55,522 bases of DNA, from positions 1-55,522 of the forward strand of contig JAFUAL010000007.1 in NCBI GenBank assembly GCA_017460745.1, in the 5' to 3' direction. The position numbers and the translations under genes were made by a program. This DNA comes from Bacilli bacterium (lineage in GTDB: Bacteria; Bacillota_I; Bacilli_A; RF39; UBA660). The notes beneath the pieces are model-generated. The model made no database searches. It saw only the letters and a list, made by a program, of their open reading frames with translations, and was not told the DNA's origin. This document shows, in pieces, positions 19,502 to 25,846 of the stretch. Within the stretch, counting starts at the first letter, position 1. The number at the start of each line of letters is the position of its first letter.

Positions 19502-19611
19502 CAATATATTTTTTTAATTCTAGATTAAAAATAAAAAAAATATATATCAATATAAATAATATAATAAATAAATTTTTTAAATTTTTATGTTAAGGTGTTG
19601 GAGGTATAAAA

Positions 19612-19995
19612 ATGTATGAAAATGTAGAAGAAATTGAAAAATTAAATGAAAAACAAGAAAACACAATTAATATGCTTGTTCTAGGCAAATCAGTAGAAGA
19701 AGTTGCCAAAGAATTAAATCTTAATATAAACACTATTTATAGGTGGAAAAAGAGCCAAAAGTTTAAACAAGCATTAAAAGTTAAACAAGATACTATTTTT
19801 GATGAAATTACTTCCAAATTAGGCATAATTAGTATAGATGCACTTAATGTACTATATGATTTAATGAATAATGCAACTAACGAAAATAATAAGTTAAAAG
19901 CATCTATGTTTATATTAGATAAAATTTTACAATGTCAGCAATTAGATATATTGAAAAGAATAGATGCTTTGGAAGAAAGGTTAAATGATGAATAA
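19612..19995 (+). CDS. Small-terminase-like helix-turn-helix protein
   Basis: 127 residues after SD TTGGAGG. Residues about 13-60 are a homeodomain-like HTH (EKQENTINMLVLGKSVEEVA followed by KELNLNINTIYRWKKS), then a helical part. The arrangement resembles phage small terminase subunits of the phBC6A51 type. In satellites a private small terminase redirects helper packaging. A plain regulator is also possible, since no large terminase is present. Confidence 0.6.
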   Translation: MYENVEEIEKLNEKQENTINMLVLGKSVEEVAKELNLNINTIYRWKKSQKFKQALKVKQDTIFDEITSKLGIISIDALNVLYDLMNNATNENNKLKASMFILDKILQCQQLDILKRIDALEERLNDE

Positions 19996-20218
19996 TTTAG
20001 AGAAAAAACTAAAAAAATTGGAAAAAAAAGTAAAATATAAATATGATTTTCAAGGAGCAATCATAATACTTATCAAAAATAATATTCATAGAATATTAAA
20101 TAAAGATATAATACAAAAAGATTTTTTAAATATGCAAAATTTAGAAAATTATATTTGTAATAACTATGATTGTAAGAAATATGTATTTATTTCATTTGAT
20201 ATAACTAGTATCAATTAA
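19985..20218 (+). CDS. Hypothetical protein overlapping the HTH gene
   Basis: 77 residues overlapping the preceding gene by 11 bp. The N-terminal 15 residues are a Lys-rich amphipathic helix (LEKKLKKLEKKVKYKY). I recognise no family. An upstream SD inside the previous gene (GGAAGAAAGG) and the overlap suggest coupling. Confidence 0.5.
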   Translation: MMNNLEKKLKKLEKKVKYKYDFQGAIIILIKNNIHRILNKDIIQKDFLNMQNLENYICNNYDCKKYVFISFDITSIN

Positions 20219-20249
20219 ATTAAAAAAAATAATGATTAAACATTATGAT

Positions 20250-20852
20250 TTAGTCATTATTTTTGTTATTATTTATTATAACTTCAAAAGTAGATAAAAA
20301 CTTTTCAGCCATTTCTTTTGCACTTTTATATCTTAATCCAGTTGTAATATTATTTCCTTTTAACAATGTAATAAAGACTTGTGGCTCACTTATTGAATTT
20401 AATACTAATTTAATTTCTAACTTTTTAACATATTTAGCAGTACCAGATTGTCCTATAACTCTATTACCAATTAAATTTTCTCTATACGTTGATATAGTAT
20501 ATTCTTTATTATCTTCAACAACTTGTGCCGATATTAAATCTTTAAAGTTATATTCTTTACCATTTACATTAAATAATTTTTTATTTTCATTTACATAAAA
20601 GTATGTCATTTTTAAACTTCCAGTATCTGGCTTAATTGTTCCTATCTTTTTCCATTCATCACTATTGAAATTCTTTTCAAATTCTAAATCTTTTTTATTT
20701 TTAAAACTTATAATATTAAAAATAAATAATGCTACAACAATAATTGTTGCAATTCCATAACCAATACTTTTTTCAGCAATCATTCCGGCAAAAGTAAATA
20801 TAAATATTATTACTAAAACAATATTGATTAACCAAAAACCTACTTTTTTCAT
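20250..20852 (-). CDS. Two-helix membrane protein with a PH-like soluble domain (cargo)
   Basis: 200 residues, start at 20852 after SD GAGGTG; an ATG two codons upstream lies in the SD. Two membrane helices (about 5-22 and 27-50) precede a soluble beta-rich domain that looks PH-like (FNVNGKEYNFKDLISAQVVE...) ending in a helix (AKEMAEKFLSTFEVI). I do not know the family. Immunity or superinfection-exclusion roles are guesses. It is expressed on its own behind a leader that contains a terminator (20865-20983). Confidence 0.6.
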   Translation of the reverse strand: MKKVGFWLINIVLVIIFIFTFAGMIAEKSIGYGIATIIVVALFIFNIISFKNKKDLEFEKNFNSDEWKKIGTIKPDTGSLKMTYFYVNENKKLFNVNGKEYNFKDLISAQVVEDNKEYTISTYRENLIGNRVIGQSGTAKYVKKLEIKLVLNSISEPQVFITLLKGNNITTGLRYKSAKEMAEKFLSTFEVIINNNKNND

Positions 20853-20871
20853 AAACACCTCACATTAAATT

Positions 20872-20899
20872 AAAAAGGGACACAATACCGCTATGTCCC
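20872..20899 (-). terminator. Leader terminator (attenuator) before the PH-like membrane protein
   Basis: On the minus strand GGGACA (20899-20894) and TGTCCC (20882-20877) form a stem followed by five T, only a few bases before the SD of the gene. A competing hairpin CCGAT/ATCGG (20913-20898) overlaps the terminator arm, and TCGGT (20947-20943) can pair with ACCGA (20914-20910). A 21-codon reading frame (20930-20865) runs through the terminator. Confidence 0.65.
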
Positions 20900-20954
20900 G
20901 ATACTTCAATCGGTTGACAATAAACTTCATACTACATTATCTACCGACAATATA

Positions 20955-20983
20955 ATTGTATTACACAAATATATAAATGTCAA
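20955..20983 (-). promoter_or_regulatory. Promoter for the leader and gene at 20250-20852
   Basis: On the minus strand there is a consensus -35 TTGACA (20983-20978), 17 bp, and -10 TACAAT (20960-20955). The expected start point is near 20948, giving a leader of about 100 nt. Confidence 0.8.
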
Positions 20984-21062
20984 TAATTTTGTATTCAAAA
21001 ATTGAATATATAAATAATATTGTAAAAAGAATACAATAATAATAGAGAAAAGGAGGTATTGT

Positions 21063-21260
21063 ATGATTAAGTTTCAGCCCTCAAAAAGTGAGAAAGTAGT
21101 TATATCAATTAGAATTGAAGATTACAAATTAGAAGAAATAGATAAAATTGCATCTAAAATAGATATTAGTCGTAATGAACTTATTAATCAATGCCTTGAC
21201 TATGCTATTAACAATTTAGAATTTAAGAATATAAAAAAGGAAAAGAAGAATAAAAAATAG
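21063..21260 (+). CDS. Small ribbon-helix-helix-type DNA-binding protein
   Basis: 65 residues with SD AAAGGAGGT. The pattern KVVISIRIEDYKLEEIDKIA then KIDISRNELINQCLDYAI is that of a CopG/Arc-like ribbon-helix-helix regulator, with a Lys-rich tail. The upstream region contains TTGTATTC and GAATACAA inverted motifs near 20990 and 21032 that could be its operator. It is divergent from the attenuated cargo gene. Confidence 0.7.
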   Translation: MIKFQPSKSEKVVISIRIEDYKLEEIDKIASKIDISRNELINQCLDYAINNLEFKNIKKEKKNKK

Positions 21261-21313
21261 TATCAAATTAAACGATACTATTTTCATTTGTTTTAAAATG
21301 CTGTTATTATACT

Positions 21314-21724
21314 CTAATTTGAATATTCTCTTATTGCATTGATAATTGATGATGCTTGCCAATTAACAATAATATCTGCTTTTTCCTCTGCCTCACTAGG
21401 TACAATATTGGCTCCCCAAGGTCTAATAGCAATTATAGGTTTATTATACTTTTTAGCAATTTTAATTTCTTCTTGTATCCATTTCCTATATTTTACATAT
21501 TTTCCTGCAATTAATAATACTACGCTTGCTTGTCTTATTTGTTCATCAAGTTGTCTATATAGTTCACTAGTTGTATCAAATATAATGGGGTCGTGTTCTG
21601 GTACACTATAATCCCTATACTTGAAATATGCATATTCATTTAACATATTAATTAAATTATAATATTGGTCGTTATATTTCCAAGCGTGGCTAATAAATAC
21701 ATCATAAGTTTTTAATGCTGGCAT
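21314..21724 (-). CDS. TIR-like (ThsB/DUF1863-type) protein
   Basis: 136 residues, one domain. KTYDVFISHAWKYND opens the beta-A strand, then RQASVVLLIAGKYV, IQEEIKIAKKYNKPIIAIRP and a C-terminal helix, as in the TIR-like MTH538/DUF1863 family that includes ThsB of Thoeris. Known members make nucleotide signals from NAD or hydrolyse NAD upon phage sensing. The Glu pair in WIQEEIKIA sits in the usual catalytic helix. The gene is 13 bp after a membrane-protein gene in the same operon. No ThsA is seen, so the partner is probably the membrane protein. Confidence 0.85.
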   Translation of the reverse strand: MPALKTYDVFISHAWKYNDQYYNLINMLNEYAYFKYRDYSVPEHDPIIFDTTSELYRQLDEQIRQASVVLLIAGKYVKYRKWIQEEIKIAKKYNKPIIAIRPWGANIVPSEAEEKADIIVNWQASSIINAIREYSN

Positions 21725-21737
21725 ATAGTTCTCCTTT

Positions 21738-22127
21738 CTATTTTATAAACATCATAATTATATAAATAATTAAAAATGATATTGGTAATAATTTTTCTAG
21801 AATTGTTAAATTAGTTAATACAGATGTTCTTTTTTCCTCTTCACTAAACCATTTTAAATTATTCGCTTTTTCATATTCGTTAATAATAGCATACTTTACC
21901 TTATTTCGTTTTGAATAATTATCTATTGTCAAAAACCAAATAACAGAAATAAGAATTCCTAAACCATTTAAAATGTAAAATGGCACCTTTTCTATTGTAG
22001 CCACCGATATAAAAGAAAATAATCCTAATGAAAATGTCAAATATATATTATTGAAATTTCCTCTCTTATCACTCATTTTTTCGGCACTTTTAACAAACGT
22101 TTTATAATTTTCTTTATCATCTACCAT
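21738..22127 (-). CDS. Three-helix membrane protein, partner of the TIR-like protein
   Basis: 129 residues from the ATG at 22127 (SD GGGAGG); the frame extends further upstream but over the SD. A polar N-terminus with NYKTFVKSAEKMSDKRGNFN leads to two adjacent membrane helices (about 31-50 and 54-72), a charged loop, and a third helix near the C-terminus (PISFLIIYIIMMFI). The layout resembles small membrane effectors or sensors such as SLATT-type proteins. The likely role is effector or sensor in a TIR-based defence pair. The function is inferred from context only. Confidence 0.6.
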   Translation of the reverse strand: MVDDKENYKTFVKSAEKMSDKRGNFNNIYLTFSLGLFSFISVATIEKVPFYILNGLGILISVIWFLTIDNYSKRNKVKYAIINEYEKANNLKWFSEEEKRTSVLTNLTILEKLLPISFLIIYIIMMFIK

Positions 22128-22150
22128 TTTTATACCTCCCATATTAGTAA

Positions 22151-22200
22151 AAAAGGGCAATATAAACCAATTATCATTTATAGTTTATATAACCCTTTTT
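22151..22200 (-). terminator. Long hairpin with T tail in the leader of the TIR operon
   Basis: The stem AAAAGGG + ATATAAAC pairs with GTTTATAT + CCCTTTT, with T runs on both strands, so it can end transcription in both directions. On the minus strand it lies only about 10 bases before the SD of the membrane-protein gene. That leaves no room for a promoter after it, so transcripts for the TIR pair must pass through it. A 15-codon frame (22177-22130, starting MIIGLYCPFL) crosses its second arm. Confidence 0.65.
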
Positions 22201-22272
22201 ATTACTTTACTTTAATTTTATATTTACAGCAAACCCGCCTACAAAGTAAACAATGTTCGCATAATCACATAA

Positions 22273-22278
22273 TGGCAG
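22273..22278. other. attR core of element S
   Basis: The second TGGCAG core, joined here to tRNA-Trp sequence. TGTTCGC at 22254-22260 is the left arm of the rebuilt attP. Confidence 0.7.
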
Positions 22279-22316
22279 GGAATGAGAGAATCGAACTCCC
22301 AACAGTGGTTTTGGAG
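22273..22316 (-). pseudogene. 3' half of the split tRNA-Trp (displaced)
   Basis: On the minus strand this reads CTCCAAAAC, the rest of the anticodon arm, T arm GGGAG-TTCGATT-CTCTC, acceptor ATTCCCT, G and CCA. It lacks a 5' half. That half (AGGGAAT... to CTCCAAAAC) is found at 46629-46667, and the acceptor strands AGGGAAT/ATTCCCT match exactly. Joined, they give a 74-nt tRNA-Trp(CCA) with one A-C mismatch at 27-43. Confidence 0.85.
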
Positions 22317-22455
22317 TTTTTTTGGGGGTTAGTCGTGATTAATTCGTTTTATCTCGTAAATCCCATATACTATAAGGGTTTCATTAATTGTTTTTAATTA
22401 ATTTTAATTGTTCAAAAATTAAAAATAATTAAAAAAAATCAATATTAATTAAGCA

Positions 22456-22510
22456 ATTTTGTACACGTTTTGTACATTTTTTTTGTGTATCAAAAATTCG
22501 TGTACAAAAA
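22456..22510. other. Left-end integrase arm-type sites of E
   Basis: Three copies of a TTTTGTACA motif (two direct near 22457-22476, one inverted TGTACAAAA at 22501-22509) lie 140-200 bp inside the left att core. The same motif occurs at the right end (46445-46549). Such repeats are typical arm binding sites for tyrosine integrases. The rest of 22317-22455 is plain AT-rich DNA. Confidence 0.6.
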
Positions 22511-22538
22511 TTACCTAAACATGTAAAGGGGGTTCGAT

Positions 22539-22643
22539 TTTGATAGGGTATTCTAATGGTTCTATTATGATACTTATGCAATAGTATTTATCCAACAAAT
22601 TAAGCATCAATTATATCATTATCAAATACTGAATTAAATTTAA
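22539..22643 (-). pseudogene. Relic of a second integrase 3' end
   Basis: This 105-bp stretch aligns over its length with 22783-22890, the end of the live integrase gene. On the minus strand it still spells ...SIIIEPLEY against ...LSIKIEPLEQ. It contains stops and has no upstream part. It looks like what is left of a related element or of a duplicated integrase end. Confidence 0.7.
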
Positions 22644-22649
22644 GTAATT

Positions 22650-22680
22650 TACCACACAAGATCGTCTTGTGTGGTATTTT
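22650..22680 (+). terminator. Perfect 12-bp hairpin near the left end of E
   Basis: TACCACACAAGA (22650-22661), loop TCG, and TCTTGTGTGGTA (22665-22676), followed by TTTT on the plus strand. No plus-strand gene lies before it. It may block transcription entering from outside, or fold in single-stranded DNA. Bases 22681-22776 hold nothing else I can name. Confidence 0.5.
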
Positions 22681-22776
22681 AGTAAAAGATGTACCTAACT
22701 AAAATATTGATTTTATATGGAGTGAATGCTACAATTATGAATTGTAAAAAATTAATAAATTGATTAAAAAAAGATG

Positions 22777-24348
22777 CTATATTTTGATAATCTGTTCTAA
22801 TGGTTCAATTTTAATACTTAAATAATAAGATGTATATCCAACGAATAGAGCATCAATTTCTCCATCATCTAATAATGAATCAATTTTAAGAATCTTATCA
22901 AAAACAGGAAATAATTCCTTAAAATAATTTTGACATCTTTCTAATTGAATATCAAAGTTAGAATCATCTATATATTCATTACATATTTTTTCTAAAACTT
23001 CAATAAGTTTTTTATTATTATTAAATCTATTACTTACTATTTTGTATAATTCAGCAACTGATAAGCCAAGTTTATTATAAAATTCTTCTTCATAAATTTT
23101 TGCAAGTTTTCTTTCTTCATTTAAATTTGACTGTGCATAATATGTCATCGTGGTATCAAAAGAAGAATGTCCTTCGTGCTTTTGTATGGCTTTTATGTTT
23201 TGACCTTTTGCAACAAAAAAGGTTGTATTGGTAGTTCTTAAATTTTTTAAAGGAATTATTTTATTCATATTTATTTTTTTTAAGAATTTTTGAAATTCCT
23301 GAGTAAATCTACTTGGATCAACTAAATCTAAACTATCCCAAGCAGTGAAAACATAATCATCATCATTAACTATAAAACCACAAGCTTCTTTAAATTGTCT
23401 ATATTTTTCTATTAAATCTAAACAATGATTAGTTAAAACAATTTCTCTTACACTTGCAGTTGTTTTGGTATCTTTAACTATTTCTCTTCCATCTACTTTT
23501 GATTTAATATAAGCTCGAGTGATGGTTAAAGTTTTTCTAATTTTATTGATGTCACTAAATTTAATAGCAAGAGCTTCCTCTTTACGTAAACCACTATCTA
23601 GCATTAAGATTATGAGAGTTCTAAATCTTATATTTTCAAGTTCTACCTTATCATGAATATAATGCATTTCCTCTTCTGAAAAATATTCTTTATCTTTAGC
23701 AACAGCATGTGGTTTATTTTTAACTCTATCAAAAGGATTATAATCAATTATTTTTAAATCATCTTTAAAATAATTGAATAATTTATGAACAAAAGAAAAT
23801 GGCTTATAAAGGGTATTTTCAGATAACCTCTTGCCATTTTTCTTTTTAATATCATATAAATAATTTACAAATTTTTGTGCTCTTTCATCATCTACATCCT
23901 TAATAATTTCATCGAAAAGTTTAGAATTTTTTAAATATTTACTTCTGTTTATATCAAGAAAATCCTGATCGTAAGTTCCATCTTGAATAAAACCTCTTTC
24001 CAAATCTTGTTTTCTTTCTCTCATATAAACTTCGATTCCCTCATAAACAGAATCATATTTTGTTAGTTGACCTTTGGCATCTTTTAAGGTTTTATTTTTT
24101 TCTTCTAACATTTTACCTTCTTCTTGTACCTGTTTAACAAATTCATATTTTGTATGTATAGCTGTTAGAAGGTCGTGTTCAACTTTGGTTTTTCTTTTTC
24201 CATACGGATTAGGAACTGACACTCTAAATGTATTAGGGGAGATTTCACTTATATGTTTTAAATCTTCATCAGTAATACCTAATCTTTCTGCCTCACTATA
24301 TGAGATAGAAAATTTTTTAATTAAAGATCGGCTTAATTTTTTTGACAT
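22777..24348 (-). CDS. Tyrosine recombinase (integrase of element E)
   Basis: 523 residues, longer than most because of an extended C-terminal tail (about 415-523). The SAM-like N-terminal domain is at about 97-205 and the catalytic domain at about 222-415. The first catalytic Arg is R255 in DSGLRKEE, the second R371 in PLKNLRTTNTTFF, then H394 (HEGHSSFD) and Tyr 403/404 (TMTYYAQ). The usual HxxR His is Lys here (K368), an unusual change. It integrates E into the tRNA-Trp anticodon loop. Its ATG overlaps the stop of the excisionase-like gene (TAATG). It ends IIKI like its operon neighbours. Confidence 0.92.
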   Translation of the reverse strand: MSKKLSRSLIKKFSISYSEAERLGITDEDLKHISEISPNTFRVSVPNPYGKRKTKVEHDLLTAIHTKYEFVKQVQEEGKMLEEKNKTLKDAKGQLTKYDSVYEGIEVYMRERKQDLERGFIQDGTYDQDFLDINRSKYLKNSKLFDEIIKDVDDERAQKFVNYLYDIKKKNGKRLSENTLYKPFSFVHKLFNYFKDDLKIIDYNPFDRVKNKPHAVAKDKEYFSEEEMHYIHDKVELENIRFRTLIILMLDSGLRKEEALAIKFSDINKIRKTLTITRAYIKSKVDGREIVKDTKTTASVREIVLTNHCLDLIEKYRQFKEACGFIVNDDDYVFTAWDSLDLVDPSRFTQEFQKFLKKINMNKIIPLKNLRTTNTTFFVAKGQNIKAIQKHEGHSSFDTTMTYYAQSNLNEERKLAKIYEEEFYNKLGLSVAELYKIVSNRFNNNKKLIEVLEKICNEYIDDSNFDIQLERCQNYFKELFPVFDKILKIDSLLDDGEIDALFVGYTSYYLSIKIEPLEQIIKI

Positions 24349-24665
24349 TATTTATTTCTCCAACTTGCAATAGTTGAGGAAATCATATTATTAGATTTTT
24401 CTTGCTTTTCACTTATAAATTTTTCTACGTCTTCGAGCTTAAAGTATCTTTTATTTCCAATCCATGTTACTTTTAAAATTCCATCATTAATACCATTAGT
24501 TATAATATGTTTTGATAGTAGTGGATATAATTCTATTATTTCGTTTATATTATATAAATCGTTATCTTTAGAATCATTATCAGGAGAACTACCAGTTTCA
24601 TATTCTTTAATAAGTTTTCCAATTTCAAATATCAAATCACCTAGTGACAAATTTTTATGATTTAT
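24348..24665 (-). CDS. Excisionase-like helix-turn-helix protein, probable AUA start
   Basis: About 105 residues. The C-terminal part (LYNINEIIELYPLLSKHIIT...ILKVTWIGNKRYFKLEDVEKFISEK) is a MerR/Xis-type winged HTH, usual for recombination directionality factors next to an integrase. No AUG works: the in-frame TTG at 24650 is 23 bases from the SD, while ATA at 24665 sits 8 bases after GGAGG and gives I/M-N-H-K-N-L-S-L-G. An out-of-frame ATG near the SD stops after four codons. The stop overlaps the integrase start. Confidence 0.75.
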   Translation of the reverse strand: MNHKNLSLGDLIFEIGKLIKEYETGSSPDNDSKDNDLYNINEIIELYPLLSKHIITNGINDGILKVTWIGNKRYFKLEDVEKFISEKQEKSNNMISSTIASWRNK

Positions 24666-24678
24666 ACATGATTCCTCC

Positions 24679-25080
24679 CTATAAACTTAATATATCTCGA
24701 GTTTTATTCATATTTTGCTTAATTGAATCTAAAATATAATCTCTAACTTTTTTATGCATCTCACGAACAAATTTATCTTGAAAAATACAGGAATCGATAA
24801 TCTCTCCATCCCACATATTTAATTCATTACAATTAATATGTTTACCTACAACAACAGTTATTTCATTGTTTAAGATTCTATCACTAGCCATATAAATCCA
24901 AAAGCATAAATCTAATCTAGGATTATATCTGTCAAATATTTTTAAAACACAGCCTTGTTCTTTTCCATTATTAAAAATTTCGGCAACACCATCAGTATTT
25001 ATGTTCTCTTTATATAACTGATTAATTACTGCATTTATAACATCTTGGCTTCTTCTTACTTTTTCATTCCAAACAATCAT
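24679..25080 (-). CDS. Accessory protein of the E operon, paralogue of 29871-30572
   Basis: 133 residues, ATG after GGTGGTGAT. A central block GKEQGCVLKIFDRYNPRLDL then CFWIYMASDRILNNEITVVV matches YKEQGLILKIYN...LELCIWSCKARSSDNIMVI in the protein at 29871, so the two share a domain of unknown function. It has no membrane segment. It is in the long minus-strand operon that ends in the integrase. Confidence 0.65.
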   Translation of the reverse strand: MIVWNEKVRRSQDVINAVINQLYKENINTDGVAEIFNNGKEQGCVLKIFDRYNPRLDLCFWIYMASDRILNNEITVVVGKHINCNELNMWDGEIIDSCIFQDKFVREMHKKVRDYILDSIKQNMNKTRDILSL

Positions 25081-25092
25081 CTTATCACCACC

Positions 25093-25833
25093 TTATATAT
25101 TTACATTTGATACATTATATTTTTTTACTAAATCCAAATAATCTGCCGGAATATTAGCAATTAAATAATCTTCTAAATAACTAATCCAACTATCTCTTAT
25201 TTGGTAGTACTGTTTATCACAGTCTTTTAATGTATCTAAACGTGTTTTCTTGTCTTGAATATACCAACTATCCCGTTTATCTAATGCATCGATTGAATCC
25301 TTAATAATAGCAAAATTTCCAAATATTTCTAGAAATTCTTCTTTTTTACTATAAGTACTTTCATTAATAAAATCTACTAAATATCCCATATTTTCGCTAT
25401 AACCAATTGAATCCCATTGTTCTATTCCTTTATTTTTAATTTGACTATCTAATTTCCAAAATAAAACTGCAATTTTTTCATAGTCAGTTAATTTTGCCAA
25501 AAACTCTTCCCAACTTATATTTTCATTCCATTTAGTTTCAAATGCATTATTCATCACAAAGTAAAATAAATTATCCACATTGCTGTGGATAAAATCTTTC
25601 TTAACTTCCATTAGAATTTCTTTTTTATTAGACAATATATTAAATACTGAATTATAATCATTGAAAAAAATAAAATCATTAATCTCTTTTATATCATCAC
25701 TAGAAAATTCTACTTCAAAATTCGAATCTATTAAATGAAGGCAAAGTCTATATAAGTCGTCGCTATCTATGTGATGACCAGTAATAGATAAATAATGAAC
25801 AATATTCTTAATATAATCTTTTTTCTCTTCTAT
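25093..25833 (-). CDS. Hypothetical E-operon protein, probable AUA start
   Basis: About 246 residues. The annotated-style TTG at 25860 lies inside the previous gene and upstream of the SD; GGAGG at 25845-25841 is followed after 7 bases by ATA (25833), giving I/M-E-E-K-K-D-Y-I-K-N. The body is helical with many Trp and acidic residues (ETKWNENISWEEFLAKLTDY, then YSENMGYLVDFINES). I recognise no family. It ends NVNI and then a stop. Confidence 0.65.
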   Translation of the reverse strand: MEEKKDYIKNIVHYLSITGHHIDSDDLYRLCLHLIDSNFEVEFSSDDIKEINDFIFFNDYNSVFNILSNKKEILMEVKKDFIHSNVDNLFYFVMNNAFETKWNENISWEEFLAKLTDYEKIAVLFWKLDSQIKNKGIEQWDSIGYSENMGYLVDFINESTYSKKEEFLEIFGNFAIIKDSIDALDKRDSWYIQDKKTRLDTLKDCDKQYYQIRDSWISYLEDYLIANIPADYLDLVKKYNVSNVNI

Positions 25834-25846
25834 ATTTATTCCTCCT

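Larger units (their letters stand above)
14779..22278. mobile_element. Element S: 7.5-kb serine-recombinase island, phage-satellite-like
   Basis: The boundaries are the TGGCAG cores at 14773 and 22273. Joining the two ends gives TGTTCGC (22254-22260), core, GCGAACA (14796-14802): a 49-bp site with inverted arms, as expected for a serine integrase attP. Contents: recombinase and repressor on the minus strand; two small genes, PrimPol-helicase and small-terminase-like gene on the plus strand; then cargo, including a TIR-like/membrane pair. There are no capsid or tail genes and no relaxase, so it is more like a phage satellite than an independent phage or mobilizable element. Confidence 0.75.
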
